Below are positions 16,212-24,222 of a stretch of DNA of 33,081 bases, piece after piece. Numbering within the stretch: position 1 is the stretch's first letter; each line of letters starts with the position of its first letter. The position numbers were made by a program, and so were the translations under genes. The notes under the pieces are model-generated. The model ran no database searches and was not told the DNA's origin. It saw nothing but the letters and a program-made list of their open reading frames with translations. Origin of the DNA: Nocardia arthritidis NBRC 100137 (GTDB taxonomy: Bacteria; Actinomycetota; Actinomycetes; Mycobacteriales; Mycobacteriaceae); the NCBI RefSeq assembly GCF_001612765.1, contig NZ_BDBB01000065.1:1-33081 (forward strand), in the 5' to 3' direction.

Positions 16212-17267
16212 ATGACGACTGTCGAGGTTCCACACGGCTCGCGCTCGGTCGTGCTGCGGGTGTCCGCGATCATCACCGAGACGGCAGACACCCGCTCGCT
16301 GGTCTTCGACGTTCCCGACGAGCTGGCCGAGAAGTTCCGCTACCAGCCAGGACAGTTCCTCACCCTGCGCATCCCCAGCGACCGGACCGGCTCGGTGGCG
16401 CGGTGCTACTCGCTGGCCAGCTCGCCGCACACCGACGACCGCCCCAAGGTGACCGTCAAGCGGACCGAGGGCGGCTACGGGTCGAACTGGGTGTGCGACA
16501 ACGTGAAAGAGGGCGACCGGATCGAGGTGCTGCCGCCCTCGGGCGTCTTCACCCCGAAGGACCTGGACGACGATCTGCTGCTGTTCGGCGCGGGCAGCGG
16601 CATCACGCCGGTGATGTCCATCCTGAAGTCGGCGCTGGCCCGCGGTACCGGCCGCATCGTGCTGGTCTACGCCAACCGCGACCACGAGTCGGTGATCTTC
16701 GCCGGGGAGCTGCGCGATCTGGCGGACAAGCACCCGCAGCGGCTCACCGTGATCCACTGGCTGGAGTATCTGCAGGGCTTACCGACGGCCGACGCGCTGG
16801 CCACCCTGGTCGCCCCGTATCGCGGCTACGACGCGTTCATGTGCGGCCCGAAGCCGTTCATGGACCGGGTGCACGACGCGCTCGCGCAACTGGGCGTGCC
16901 GCGCTCCCGCACGCACGCCGAGGTGTTCAACTCGCTGGCCGGCGACCCGTTCGCCGACCAGGCGCCGGTCGAGGTCTCCGACGAGGAGGCGGCCGACGCG
17001 GCGACGGTCGAAGTCGAGCTGGACGGCGAAGTGCACGAGCTGAAATGGCCGCGCAAGCAGACGCTGGTGGACATCATGCTGGCCAAGGGATTGGACGTGC
17101 CCTATTCCTGCCAGGAAGGCGAATGCGGTTCGTGCGCGTGCACGGTGCTGGAGGGCAAGGTCGAAATGGACAACGCCGAAATCCTCGACCCGGAGGATAT
17201 CGAGAACGGCTACATTCTCGGCTGCCAGGCGCATCCGGTGACCGACCACCTGAAGATCCAGTTCTGA
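16212..17267 (+). CDS. kshB: 3-Ketosteroid 9-alpha-hydroxylase reductase component KshB
   Basis: Electron-transfer reductase of 351 aa that passes NADH electrons to the Rieske oxygenase KshA, which hydroxylates C9 of the steroid nucleus in cholesterol ring degradation. Domains: FAD-binding with RCYSL (residues 64-68), NAD-binding with GAGSGITPVMS (126-136) and CGPKPFM (211-217), and a C-terminal plant-type 2Fe-2S domain with C300-x4-C305-x2-C308-x29-C338. Start ATG 16212 has GAGAGGA upstream at good spacing. The KstR-like operator 45 bp upstream supports steroid-regulon membership. Homologous reductases serve phenylacetate or other ring oxygenases; whole-length similarity to Rv3571 favours KshB. 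KshA is not in the window. Confidence 0.87.
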   Translation: MTTVEVPHGSRSVVLRVSAIITETADTRSLVFDVPDELAEKFRYQPGQFLTLRIPSDRTGSVARCYSLASSPHTDDRPKVTVKRTEGGYGSNWVCDNVKEGDRIEVLPPSGVFTPKDLDDDLLLFGAGSGITPVMSILKSALARGTGRIVLVYANRDHESVIFAGELRDLADKHPQRLTVIHWLEYLQGLPTADALATLVAPYRGYDAFMCGPKPFMDRVHDALAQLGVPRSRTHAEVFNSLAGDPFADQAPVEVSDEEAADAATVEVELDGEVHELKWPRKQTLVDIMLAKGLDVPYSCQEGECGSCACTVLEGKVEMDNAEILDPEDIENGYILGCQAHPVTDHLKIQF

Positions 17268-17277
17268 ACGATCCGCC

Positions 17278-17309
17278 ATTTCGAACGCAATTCTGCGTTC
17301 GCCCGAAAT
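17278..17309. terminator. Bidirectional terminator between kshB and the AlkD-like gene
   Basis: Stem CGAACGCA (17282-17289), loop ATTC, TGCGTTCG (17294-17301), flanked by outer complements ATTTCG (17278-17283) and CGAAAT (17304-17309). It lies between two convergent stop codons, 11 nt after kshB and 29 nt after the AlkD-like gene, and can serve both strands. Confidence 0.8.
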
Positions 17310-17337
17310 AGCGTGATTAGCCGATCGATTGCGCCGA

Positions 17338-18075
17338 CTATCGCCTGCGGTATTCGGCGCGCACTTCTGGCGGTAGATGTTCGGTCGCGTAGCTCAACGC
17401 GGTGCGTCCCATGGCCGGGGCGTGCCGGTCGAGGAATCCGGTCAGCAGGCTCCGGTCGACGCGCTTGCCGACTTCGCGCAGCATCCAGCCCACCGCCTTC
17501 TGGATCAGATCGCGCCGGTCGCCGAGGAGCAGCTCGCTCAGCGCGAAGGTGGTCGAGGCGTCACCCGCCTTGATGAAGGCGAAGGTGGACAGCAGCGCCA
17601 CCCGCCGCTCCCAGAGCGACTCGGACCGCGCCAGCCGGAACAGCAGGTCACGCGGTTTGTCCAGCAGCCACGGGCCGACGATGTTCTCCGCGGACACGTC
17701 CACGAGATCCCAGTTGTTCACCCGGCCGCGCCGCACGGCCGCCAGATACAGCTCCACCATGGCCGCGCGCGCGGCGTCGTCGAAGGAGCGCGGCCGGGAC
17801 GCCGCCGCGAAGCGCGCGTTCAGGATGACCAGCGCGACGAACCGGTCCTCGTGCACGTCGCTGTCGAGCAGCTTGTCCACCTCGTCCAACGGAAGCGCCG
17901 CGAAGCGTTTCGCGACGCCACGGCTCGCCGGGACCCGCACGCCGAGGAACACGTCGCCCTCGCCGTACTCGCCGGGACCGGTTTTGAAGAACCGCTGCGA
18001 GTGCGTCGCATCGGCCGGATTCGCCAGTTCCCGCAACGCCGCCCGCACGTCGGCCGCGGTCACCGAGTCGCTCAT
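17338..18075 (-). CDS. AlkD-like DNA alkylation repair protein
   Basis: Protein of 245 aa of the HEAT-repeat DNA glycosylase family, which removes bulky or positively charged alkylated bases such as N3- and N7-alkylpurines without base flipping. The motif NNWDLVDVSAENIVG (about residues 120-134) holds the conserved Trp-Asp pair of AlkD, and SLWERRVALL further on is also typical. Length agrees with the family (about 230 aa). The ATG at 18075 is preceded by AGGAG. It lies on the minus strand after murI with a 102-nt gap, so a shared transcript is possible but no functional link is apparent. Confidence 0.85.
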   Translation of the reverse strand: MSDSVTAADVRAALRELANPADATHSQRFFKTGPGEYGEGDVFLGVRVPASRGVAKRFAALPLDEVDKLLDSDVHEDRFVALVILNARFAAASRPRSFDDAARAAMVELYLAAVRRGRVNNWDLVDVSAENIVGPWLLDKPRDLLFRLARSESLWERRVALLSTFAFIKAGDASTTFALSELLLGDRRDLIQKAVGWMLREVGKRVDRSLLTGFLDRHAPAMGRTALSYATEHLPPEVRAEYRRR

Positions 18076-18177
18076 CGAACCACGCTCCTGTTCCGAATGC
18101 TCCGCGCGCCCAGCGCGGCCCCGGCCGTCGGCGCGGGCCCAGTCGTCACCGCGGCCAGCGCGATGCAGGACCGCGGT

Positions 18178-18939
18178 TCATCCCTGCGCGCCCAGCACAC
18201 GCCCCGACTCGAAGGCGGCCGCGCTGACGGGCAGCGCACCGGGGCGTCCGCTGTTCAGCACCCGGATCTCGCCGTTGCCGGTGCTCGGGCGGCCCAGCGC
18301 CTCGATTCGCCGGATAGTCTGCGCCGCAACGGCTTGCGCACTGTCGAACAGCCGGACCCCGTTCGGCAGCGCGGCGACGATCGCGTCGGTCACCAAGGGG
18401 TAGTGGGTGCAACCGAGCACCACGCCTTCGACCTCCGACGGAGTCCGCGCGGCGGCGCCCGAGATCGCATCGTGCGCGGCCGCCAGATCACCGCGGTCGA
18501 TCGCGTCCGCCAGCCCGTGGCATGCCACGCCCACCACATCGGCGTCCCCGCCGAATTTCGCGATCAGATCGGCCTGATACCGGCTCGCCGTGGTCGCCGC
18601 GGTGGCCCAGACCGCCACCGATCGGCACACAGCCGCCGCGGGCTTGATCGCGGGCACGGTGCCGATCACCGGCACGTCGGGCCCGACGTCGGCGCGCACG
18701 TGCTCCAGCGCCGTGACGCTGGCGGTGTTGCACGGCAAAACGATCACCTCGGCCCCCGAACGAAGCGAGGTTCGCGCGGCGTCGACTACCCGATCGACCA
18801 CCCAGTCCTCCGGCTTCGGCCCCCACGGCGCACCGTCCGGGTCCAGTTGCAGCAGCAGATCCACATCCGGCCGCAACTTGCGCAACCAAGCGGAGGTAGG
18901 CAGCAACCCCAGACCCGAGTCGATGAGCGCGACGATCAC
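18178..18939 (-). CDS. murI: Glutamate racemase (Asp/Glu racemase family)
   Basis: Cofactor-independent racemase of 253 aa supplying D-glutamate for peptidoglycan. The family residues are present: DSG near the N-terminus (residues 7-9), first catalytic Cys in PCNTAS (about residue 70), second catalytic Cys in GCTHYPL (about 179). The start is a GTG at 18939, with no clear ribosome site but a TACGGT box exactly 6 nt upstream, suggesting a leaderless transcript. The N-terminal signature is divergent (ALIDSGLGLLPTSAW), and the surroundings are not the usual cell-wall or rph neighbourhood, so this may be a second or specialised copy. Confidence 0.78.
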   Translation of the reverse strand: MIVALIDSGLGLLPTSAWLRKLRPDVDLLLQLDPDGAPWGPKPEDWVVDRVVDAARTSLRSGAEVIVLPCNTASVTALEHVRADVGPDVPVIGTVPAIKPAAAVCRSVAVWATAATTASRYQADLIAKFGGDADVVGVACHGLADAIDRGDLAAAHDAISGAAARTPSEVEGVVLGCTHYPLVTDAIVAALPNGVRLFDSAQAVAAQTIRRIEALGRPSTGNGEIRVLNSGRPGALPVSAAAFESGRVLGAQG

Positions 18940-18945
18940 CGCACC

Positions 18946-18951
18946 ACCGTA
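18946..18951 (-). promoter_or_regulatory. -10 box of a presumed leaderless murI transcript
   Basis: TACGGT on the minus strand, 6 nt before the GTG at 18939; spacing places transcription start on the start codon. Confidence 0.45.
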
Positions 18952-19079
18952 TTACAGCCCCATGACGGCACCACAGCCCGTTCGAGGCCCGGCGAACCTC
19001 CCCCGCGAACAGCGGGCGGGCGGGCCACCGGCGCCGAAGTGCCGGATGCCGCACGCCGTCCGCCCGCCACGCGCCGAGG

Positions 19080-20276
19080 TCAGCTGGGCGCCAGCAGTTC
19101 GGTCACCGGAGCGCCCGCGGCGATCTTGGCGCGCGCCTTCATCACCTGGGCGGTCATGCCCGCGCCGACGACGCCGGTGAGGTTGCCGCCCTGGGAGTAG
19201 TAGGCGAGGAACTTGCGGCCGTCGTCGGAGGCGATGTGCACCTCGTCGGTCGCGCCGGGGGTGCCGAGCGCCTGGATCTTCACGTCGTACTGGTCGCTCC
19301 AGAAATACGGGACCCGGGCGGCCGTGGGCGGTTGCGCCCCCAGCAACGCGCAGGCGACCAATTTGGCCTGCTCGCCCGCGTTGGTCCAGTGTTCGACGCG
19401 TTTGCGCGAGCCGGTGTCGTGCAGCCAGGCCGCCACATCGCCCACCGCCCACACACCTTCGGCCGAGGTGCGACCCACCTCGTCGGCGAGCACGCCGCCA
19501 CCGGCCGACGGCTCCGCCAGCGCGATCCCCGAATCGCTCAGCCACTCGGTCACCGGCCGCGAGCCGACCCCGATCACGACGAGGTCGGCGGCGATCTCGC
19601 TACCGTCGGACAGCCGGGCGCCGCGCACCCGCCCCGCGTCGTCGCCGAGCAACGTGTCCACACCGATGCCGCAGCGCAGATCGACCCCTTCCGCGCGGTG
19701 CATGCGCGCCACCAGTTCGCCCACTGCGCTGCCGAGCACCGAGGCCAGCGGTGTCGCCTGCGGTTCGACCAGCACGACATCCACCCCCTGTGCCCGGAAA
19801 CTCGCCGCGAGTTCGCAGCCGATGAATCCGGCGCCGACGACGAGCGCCGTCCGGGCGTCGCTGAGGTCGGCGCGCAGGGCGAGGGCGTCGGAATGACCGC
19901 GCAGCACGTGCACACCGCCGAGATCGGGCAGGCCGGGAAGACGGCGCGGGCGCAGGCCGGTGGCGATGATCAGCTGGTCGTAGTCCAGCGTCGTTCCGTC
20001 GGCGAGACGGACTCGGCGCGCGCCGGTGTCGACCCCGACGGCTTCGGTGCCCGAACGCAGATCGATCCGCTTCTCGGCGAAGAACTCGCTCGGACGCAAT
20101 GTGGTGTCGTCCGTTTCGCCGCGCACGAACTGCTTGGACAGCGGCGGCCGGTCGTACGGCAACCGCGGCTCGTCACCGATGAGCACGAGTTCACCGGCGT
20201 AGCCCGCGCGGCGCAGTTCCTCCGCGGTGCGCAGGCCGGCGAGGCCTGCTCCGACGATCACGATCGGCGCGGTCAT
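19080..20276 (-). CDS. FAD-dependent ferredoxin reductase (rhodocoxin/putidaredoxin reductase type)
   Basis: NAD(P)H-dependent flavoprotein of 398 aa that reduces a small ferredoxin, commonly feeding a cytochrome P450 or ring dioxygenase. FAD-binding GAGLAG is at residues 8-13, followed by the class motif RLPYDRPPLSKQF (about 37-49). The NAD-binding VVGAGFIGCELAASF lies around 150, and the second FAD-binding section WAVGDVAAW near 280-290. Start ATG 20276 is preceded by a GGAAGGGA stretch; an upstream ATG at 20315 would add 13 residues. No ferredoxin or P450 lies beside it, so the partner is elsewhere. It follows on the same strand as murI and the AlkD-like gene with a 140-nt gap. Confidence 0.88.
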   Translation of the reverse strand: MTAPIVIVGAGLAGLRTAEELRRAGYAGELVLIGDEPRLPYDRPPLSKQFVRGETDDTTLRPSEFFAEKRIDLRSGTEAVGVDTGARRVRLADGTTLDYDQLIIATGLRPRRLPGLPDLGGVHVLRGHSDALALRADLSDARTALVVGAGFIGCELAASFRAQGVDVVLVEPQATPLASVLGSAVGELVARMHRAEGVDLRCGIGVDTLLGDDAGRVRGARLSDGSEIAADLVVIGVGSRPVTEWLSDSGIALAEPSAGGGVLADEVGRTSAEGVWAVGDVAAWLHDTGSRKRVEHWTNAGEQAKLVACALLGAQPPTAARVPYFWSDQYDVKIQALGTPGATDEVHIASDDGRKFLAYYSQGGNLTGVVGAGMTAQVMKARAKIAAGAPVTELLAPS

Positions 20277-20428
20277 GCGGCCATCCCTTCCTTGGAACCC
20301 GGCAGCCGATCCCACGGAACCGGCGGTGCGACGAAGCCCACCCTAACCTCTGCTTGGCGCATTGCCCTGTGATGACCATCACGCATCAACGGTCGGGCAA
20401 CAGCCGCGCAATCGTGTTCGTTTCGATA

Positions 20429-20456
20429 TTGATCGGGCGGTCAATCAGGGTTATAC
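20429..20456 (+). promoter_or_regulatory. Candidate promoter of the SPW-repeat gene
   Basis: -35 TTGATC (20429-20434) and -10 TTATAC (20451-20456) with 16 nt between, about 38 nt before the start codon. The spacer region contains ATTGA...TCAAT inverted arms (20428-20445), a possible repressor site. Confidence 0.45.
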
Positions 20457-20493
20457 CGAGGACAGCACACACTCACAGCCTGAGGAGGTAACC

Positions 20494-20850
20494 ATGTTCA
20501 CCGAGAGCCGCGCGCAGGATTTCCTGGCTGTCGTGCTCGGAGCCTTCGCCGCGCTGTCCCCCCTCTGGGTGGACACCAACGACAACGCCATGTGGTCGCT
20601 GATCGTGCTCGGCGTGCTCATCGCTCTCACCGGTCTGGCACAGATGGCCCGCCCCGACATGGCGGCGGCGGACTACGTGATGGGCCTGTGCGGCGCGCTG
20701 CTGTTCGTCTCCCCGTGGGTCATGGACTTCACGGAGTACCGCAGCGCATCCTGGACCGCATGGGTAGTCGGCGTGGTGACGGCGGTGGTCGCGGTAGCGG
20801 CGCTGCCGACGGTGTCGGGACGTCTGCACGACATGGCTCCGCATCACTGA
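20494..20850 (+). CDS. SPW-repeat integral membrane protein
   Basis: Small membrane protein of 118 aa with about four hydrophobic segments. It carries two copies of the short Ser-Pro-Trp-like motif (ALSPLW around residue 25 and VSPWVMDF near 75) that define the SPW family; the function of this family is not established. The start ATG has an excellent GAGGAGG ribosome site. A promoter candidate lies upstream, and the following TetR gene starts 6 nt after its stop, so the two probably form an operon. Confidence 0.88.
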   Translation: MFTESRAQDFLAVVLGAFAALSPLWVDTNDNAMWSLIVLGVLIALTGLAQMARPDMAAADYVMGLCGALLFVSPWVMDFTEYRSASWTAWVVGVVTAVVAVAALPTVSGRLHDMAPHH

Positions 20851-20855
20851 CGCAG

Positions 20856-21479
20856 ATGCCAGGAACCCGGCGGGCCGGGCGTCGCCGCAGCGCGAAAGCC
20901 GACGGCGAGGCGCGGCAACTCATCCTCGACGCCGCGGAGAGACTCTTCGCGGCACAGGGATACGACGCCACCGCGACGGCGGCCATCGCCGCCGCGGCAG
21001 GCGTTCCCAAAGGACTCGTCTTCTACTACTTCCCGACCAAGGACTCGATCCTGTCCGCCCTGATGTCCGAACGGGTGCCCGCCCAGCCGATCGACGACAT
21101 CGGCACGGTGGTGGCGCCGGGAGATCCGGCGACCAGCCTGGTCAACCTCGATGCCGCCCTGAACCTGCGCGACCACCACTCGTCGGTGCTGCGGGTGATC
21201 CTGTGGCGGGAAGCCGACACCCATCCCGACGTGCGACGGCAACTGCGCCGCCTGCGCGATCAACTGCTGGAGGTCACCACGAAGGTGCTGCAGGCGAGCG
21301 CTCCTGCCCCGGTGCGCCCGGGCACCCTGCGCGCTTGCGCGGCGGCCTGGGTCTCGGCGATGTTCGCGATCGCCAGCACCGACCGGCTGCACGCGCTCGA
21401 CGGCCTGCCCCTGCCCACCGCCGACGAAGTGCTGAACGTGGCGCAGGTGGTCGCGGCCGGGATGACCCAGATGGGGTGA
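20856..21479 (+). CDS. TetR-family transcriptional regulator
   Basis: Repressor-type regulator of 207 aa. Helix-turn-helix at about residues 25-65 (AERLFAAQGYDATATAAIAAAAGVPKGLVFYYF, given in parts: the recognition helix is GVPKGLVFYYF). The C-terminal half is a typical variable ligand-binding domain, with a long helix around LRRLRDQLLEVTTKVL. The start ATG 20856 has no ribosome site and lies 6 nt after the SPW stop, consistent with coupled translation. It probably controls the SPW gene and itself; the ligand is unknown. Confidence 0.87.
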   Translation: MPGTRRAGRRRSAKADGEARQLILDAAERLFAAQGYDATATAAIAAAAGVPKGLVFYYFPTKDSILSALMSERVPAQPIDDIGTVVAPGDPATSLVNLDAALNLRDHHSSVLRVILWREADTHPDVRRQLRRLRDQLLEVTTKVLQASAPAPVRPGTLRACAAAWVSAMFAIASTDRLHALDGLPLPTADEVLNVAQVVAAGMTQMG

Positions 21480-21486
21480 TCCCGGA

Positions 21487-21514
21487 GTTGTCCACAGCCG
21501 GTGCGTTGTCCACA
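21487..21514 (+). promoter_or_regulatory. Two tandem DnaA-box-like motifs (TTGTCCACA)
   Basis: GTTGTCCACA occurs at 21487-21496 and again at 21505-21514, same orientation, 18 bp apart. TTGTCCACA is the preferred DnaA box reported for Streptomyces and mycobacteria. They lie between the TetR stop and the DUF559-type gene, 53-80 bp before its ATG. They could mark DnaA-linked expression or a titration site; the region is far too short to be an origin. Confidence 0.6.
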
Positions 21515-21566
21515 TTCGCTGCCGCGGCGGGCCCTCCATGGGCGCCGGACGATCACGATCGTCGGT

Positions 21567-22523
21567 ATGGAAGCACCGCAATTGATCTCACGTCGGCAAG
21601 CACTGGCATCCGGACTGTCCGACAAGGCGCTGCACCGGCTGTGCAGGACCGGGCAATGGCAGCGCCTGCGCGCCGGGCACTATCTGAACTCGCCGGGCTC
21701 CGGTCTCGGCGCGACCGGCAGGCATCTGCTGATGACGCTGGCGACCGCGGAGTCCACGTCCGACTCCGCCATCACGAGCCACTGTTCGGCGGCGGTACTG
21801 CACGGCCTGGCGACCTGGGGCATTTCGCTCGACCGCGTCCATCTGACCAGGAATCGGATCAACGGCGGCCGGCTGAGCAGACGGGTCGTGGTCCATTCGG
21901 CGCAGGTGGAACCCGATGAGGTCACCCTGATCGACGACATACGAGTGACCACCCCGGCGCGGACGGTCCTCGATATCGCTCGCTCGGAAGGGTTCGAACA
22001 GTCGGTCGCGGTCGGCGATTCCGCGCTGCGCCAGGGCCTGACGACCACGACGGAATTGCGCGAACACCTTCGCCGCGCCCGGCACCGGCCCGGCTGCCGC
22101 CGAGCCGCCCTCGTCCTCGACTTCCTGGACGGCCGCAGCGAGGACGTCGGCGAATCCCGCAGCCGGATCCTGCTGCACCAGGCCGGTCTCCCCGCTCCCC
22201 AGGTACAGGCCCGGGTCTTCTCCGACGACGACATCTGCGTCGGCCGCGTCGATTTCCTGTTTCCGGACCTCGGTGTGATCGGCGAGTTCGACGGAAGGAT
22301 CGACCATCCAGCCACACCGCGCCGCCCGGTACCCGCCGCACCGATGGTCACAGCGGAGCAGGAGCGCGAAGCCCGGCTCCGCACTCTCGGCTGGGTGGTC
22401 GTCCGCTGGCGCTGGGACGACCTTTCGGCTCCCACCCGCCTGGCCGAGCGCTTCCATACGGCCATTCGCGCCGCCGCCGACAAGCGACGCGCCGGTTACT
22501 GGACCCCTACCCCCAAGCCTTGA
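21567..22523 (+). CDS. AbiEi/DUF559-type protein (antitoxin-like N-terminus, endonuclease-fold C-terminus)
   Basis: Protein of 318 aa in a large actinobacterial family. The N-terminal part (LISRRQALASGLSDKAL, RLRAGHYL) resembles the winged-helix domain of AbiEi antitoxins. The C-terminal part resembles the DUF559/Vsr-like endonuclease fold, with GVIGEFDGR (about residue 250) and the closing EREARLRTLGWVVVRWRWDDL (about 280-300; key residues E, R, and W). The usual Lys after EFDG is missing (RIDHP here), so nuclease activity is doubtful. No partner toxin gene adjoins it. It follows the two TTGTCCACA motifs. Confidence 0.7.
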   Translation: MEAPQLISRRQALASGLSDKALHRLCRTGQWQRLRAGHYLNSPGSGLGATGRHLLMTLATAESTSDSAITSHCSAAVLHGLATWGISLDRVHLTRNRINGGRLSRRVVVHSAQVEPDEVTLIDDIRVTTPARTVLDIARSEGFEQSVAVGDSALRQGLTTTTELREHLRRARHRPGCRRAALVLDFLDGRSEDVGESRSRILLHQAGLPAPQVQARVFSDDDICVGRVDFLFPDLGVIGEFDGRIDHPATPRRPVPAAPMVTAEQEREARLRTLGWVVVRWRWDDLSAPTRLAERFHTAIRAAADKRRAGYWTPTPKP

Positions 22524-22740
22524 GCAGCCTGCCCACCGGACCGACGGCGCCGACCGAACGTCCAGCAGCCATTGCCCGGTCGGAGGCCGGGCCACTGGGG
22601 AGCCGGCGGCGTACCAGCCCCTCGAAGTACGCCTGGGGGCTGCGATGTCCCGGTCTGCGGCGACGAGGTGGACGTGCCGGAGCGAAATGGTCACCGTTCG
22701 CTTGCCGTGCAGTGGCGCCGGACGCGGGAAACGCCCGGAG

Positions 22741-22746
22741 CATACT
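22741..22746 (+). promoter_or_regulatory. -10 box of a presumed leaderless epoxide hydrolase transcript
   Basis: CATACT ends 6 nt before the GTG at 22753. No ribosome site is present. Confidence 0.45.
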
Positions 22747-22752
22747 GGTCCG

Positions 22753-24030
22753 GTGAGTCACGAGCCCTCCGCGCGTGGAGTCGAGACGCAACCGTTTCCG
22801 CTGCGTCCCACGCCCATCCAGGTATCCGACGACGTGCTCGCCGACCTTCGGCAACGGCTGGAACTGACGCGCTGGCCGGTCGACGCGGGCAACGACGACT
22901 GGTCCTATGGTGTGTCGCGAGGCTATCTGCAGGAGCTGGTCGAGTACTGGCGCACCGGTTACGACTGGCGTGCCGCCGAGGCCGCGATCAATGCCTATGC
23001 GCACTACTTCGTCGAGGTCGCCGGGGTGCCGGTGCATTTCATGCGGAAGCCGGGTGTAGGCCCCGACCCGACGCCGCTGATCCTCACCCATGGCTGGCCG
23101 TGGACCTTCTGGCATTGGGCGAAGGTCGTCGATCCGCTGGCCGACCCCGCGGCATTCGGCGGCGACCCGGCCGACGCCTTCGATGTGATCGTCCCGTCGT
23201 TTCCCGGGTTCGGGTTCTCCGCGCCGCTGCCGAACAACCCGGACATGAACTTCTGGAAGGTCGCCGACCTCTGGCACGTCCTCATGACCGAGACGCTCGG
23301 CCATACGAAATACGCCGCGGCGGGCTGCGACGTCGGCGCCCTGGTCACCGGGCAACTCGGGCACAAGTACGCCGACGAGTTGTACGGCATCCACATCGGC
23401 TCCGGCCAGAAGCTCACCCTGTTCGACGGCGACCGGGGTTGGGACATCAGTGGCGGCAGACCCATCCCGGATGGCATACCCGCAGATGTGCACGACCGGA
23501 TCATCGAACTGGAACGACGTTTCGCCGTCCATCTGGCAGCACATGTGCTCGAACCGAGCACCCTCGCCTACGGCTTGTCCGACTCGCCCGCCGGGCTGCT
23601 CGCCTGGATCCTGCAGCGCTGGGTGAGCTGGAGCGACAACGGCGGCGACATCGAGTCCGTCTTCGACAAGGACGACCTGCTCACCCACGCGATGATCTTC
23701 TGGGTCACCAATTCCATCGGCACCTCGATCCGCACCTACGCCAACAACAATCGCTATCCGTGGACGCCGTCGCACGACCGGCAGCCCCCGATCGAGGCCC
23801 CCACCGGCATCACCTTCGTCGGCTACGAGAACCCGCCCGGCGTCACCACCGACGGCCGTGTGCAGGCCTTCGTCGACAGCGACCGGGGCGATTGGTACAA
23901 CCACGTCAATCTCACCGTCCACGATCGAGGTGGTCACTTCATCCCGTGGGAGATACCGGACCGATGGGTCGAGGATCTGCGCCGCACCTTCCGCGGGCGC
24001 ACGCCCTCCACGTCCGGAATCAGGAACTGA
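22753..24030 (+). CDS. Epoxide hydrolase (EHN plus alpha/beta-hydrolase)
   Basis: Hydrolase of 425 aa that opens epoxides to diols. The N-terminal EHN region (PFPLRPTPIQVSDDVLADL) typical of microsomal-type epoxide hydrolases is followed by the alpha/beta-hydrolase core. Visible catalytic features: the HGWP oxyanion motif in LTHGWPWTFWHW, the nucleophile Asp in GCDVGALV, and the final His in DRGGHFIPWE. IESVFDKDDLLTHAM is characteristic of the same family. The GTG start at 22753 is inferred because a -10-like CATACT precedes it by 6 nt and the EHN domain starts soon after; an in-frame ATG at 22645 is less likely. Substrate unknown. Confidence 0.87.
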   Translation: MSHEPSARGVETQPFPLRPTPIQVSDDVLADLRQRLELTRWPVDAGNDDWSYGVSRGYLQELVEYWRTGYDWRAAEAAINAYAHYFVEVAGVPVHFMRKPGVGPDPTPLILTHGWPWTFWHWAKVVDPLADPAAFGGDPADAFDVIVPSFPGFGFSAPLPNNPDMNFWKVADLWHVLMTETLGHTKYAAAGCDVGALVTGQLGHKYADELYGIHIGSGQKLTLFDGDRGWDISGGRPIPDGIPADVHDRIIELERRFAVHLAAHVLEPSTLAYGLSDSPAGLLAWILQRWVSWSDNGGDIESVFDKDDLLTHAMIFWVTNSIGTSIRTYANNNRYPWTPSHDRQPPIEAPTGITFVGYENPPGVTTDGRVQAFVDSDRGDWYNHVNLTVHDRGGHFIPWEIPDRWVEDLRRTFRGRTPSTSGIRN

Positions 24031-24042
24031 ACGAAATCGTTC
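24029..24042 (+). terminator. Small hairpin at the epoxide hydrolase stop codon
   Basis: GAACGA and TCGTTC form a perfect 6-bp inverted repeat (24029-24042) overlapping the TGA. It is short and has no T-run, so it is only a weak terminator candidate. Confidence 0.25.
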
Positions 24043-24209
24043 GCAAACCGACGCGCCCCGGCATGCGAGCACCGGCGGACCGACCGCACCACGCTTCGGC
24101 GGCAGTTTCGGGTGTCACCGAAATGTGCGTGCCTGCAGCGCGGGACCGAAGACGACGCGGTGAGTATGTGAACTGCCCCAAGGAAAGCCGGCTCGCCGGA
24201 TTCGGCCCG

Positions 24210-24215
24210 TAAGGT
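24210..24215 (+). promoter_or_regulatory. -10 box of a presumed leaderless cyclase transcript
   Basis: TAAGGT ends 7 nt before the ATG at 24223. Confidence 0.4.
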
Positions 24216-24222
24216 ACCGATC

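Noticed and set aside
21487..21514. Replication origin
   Set aside because: Only two DnaA-like boxes, no AT-rich unwinding element, and no dnaA or dnaN nearby.
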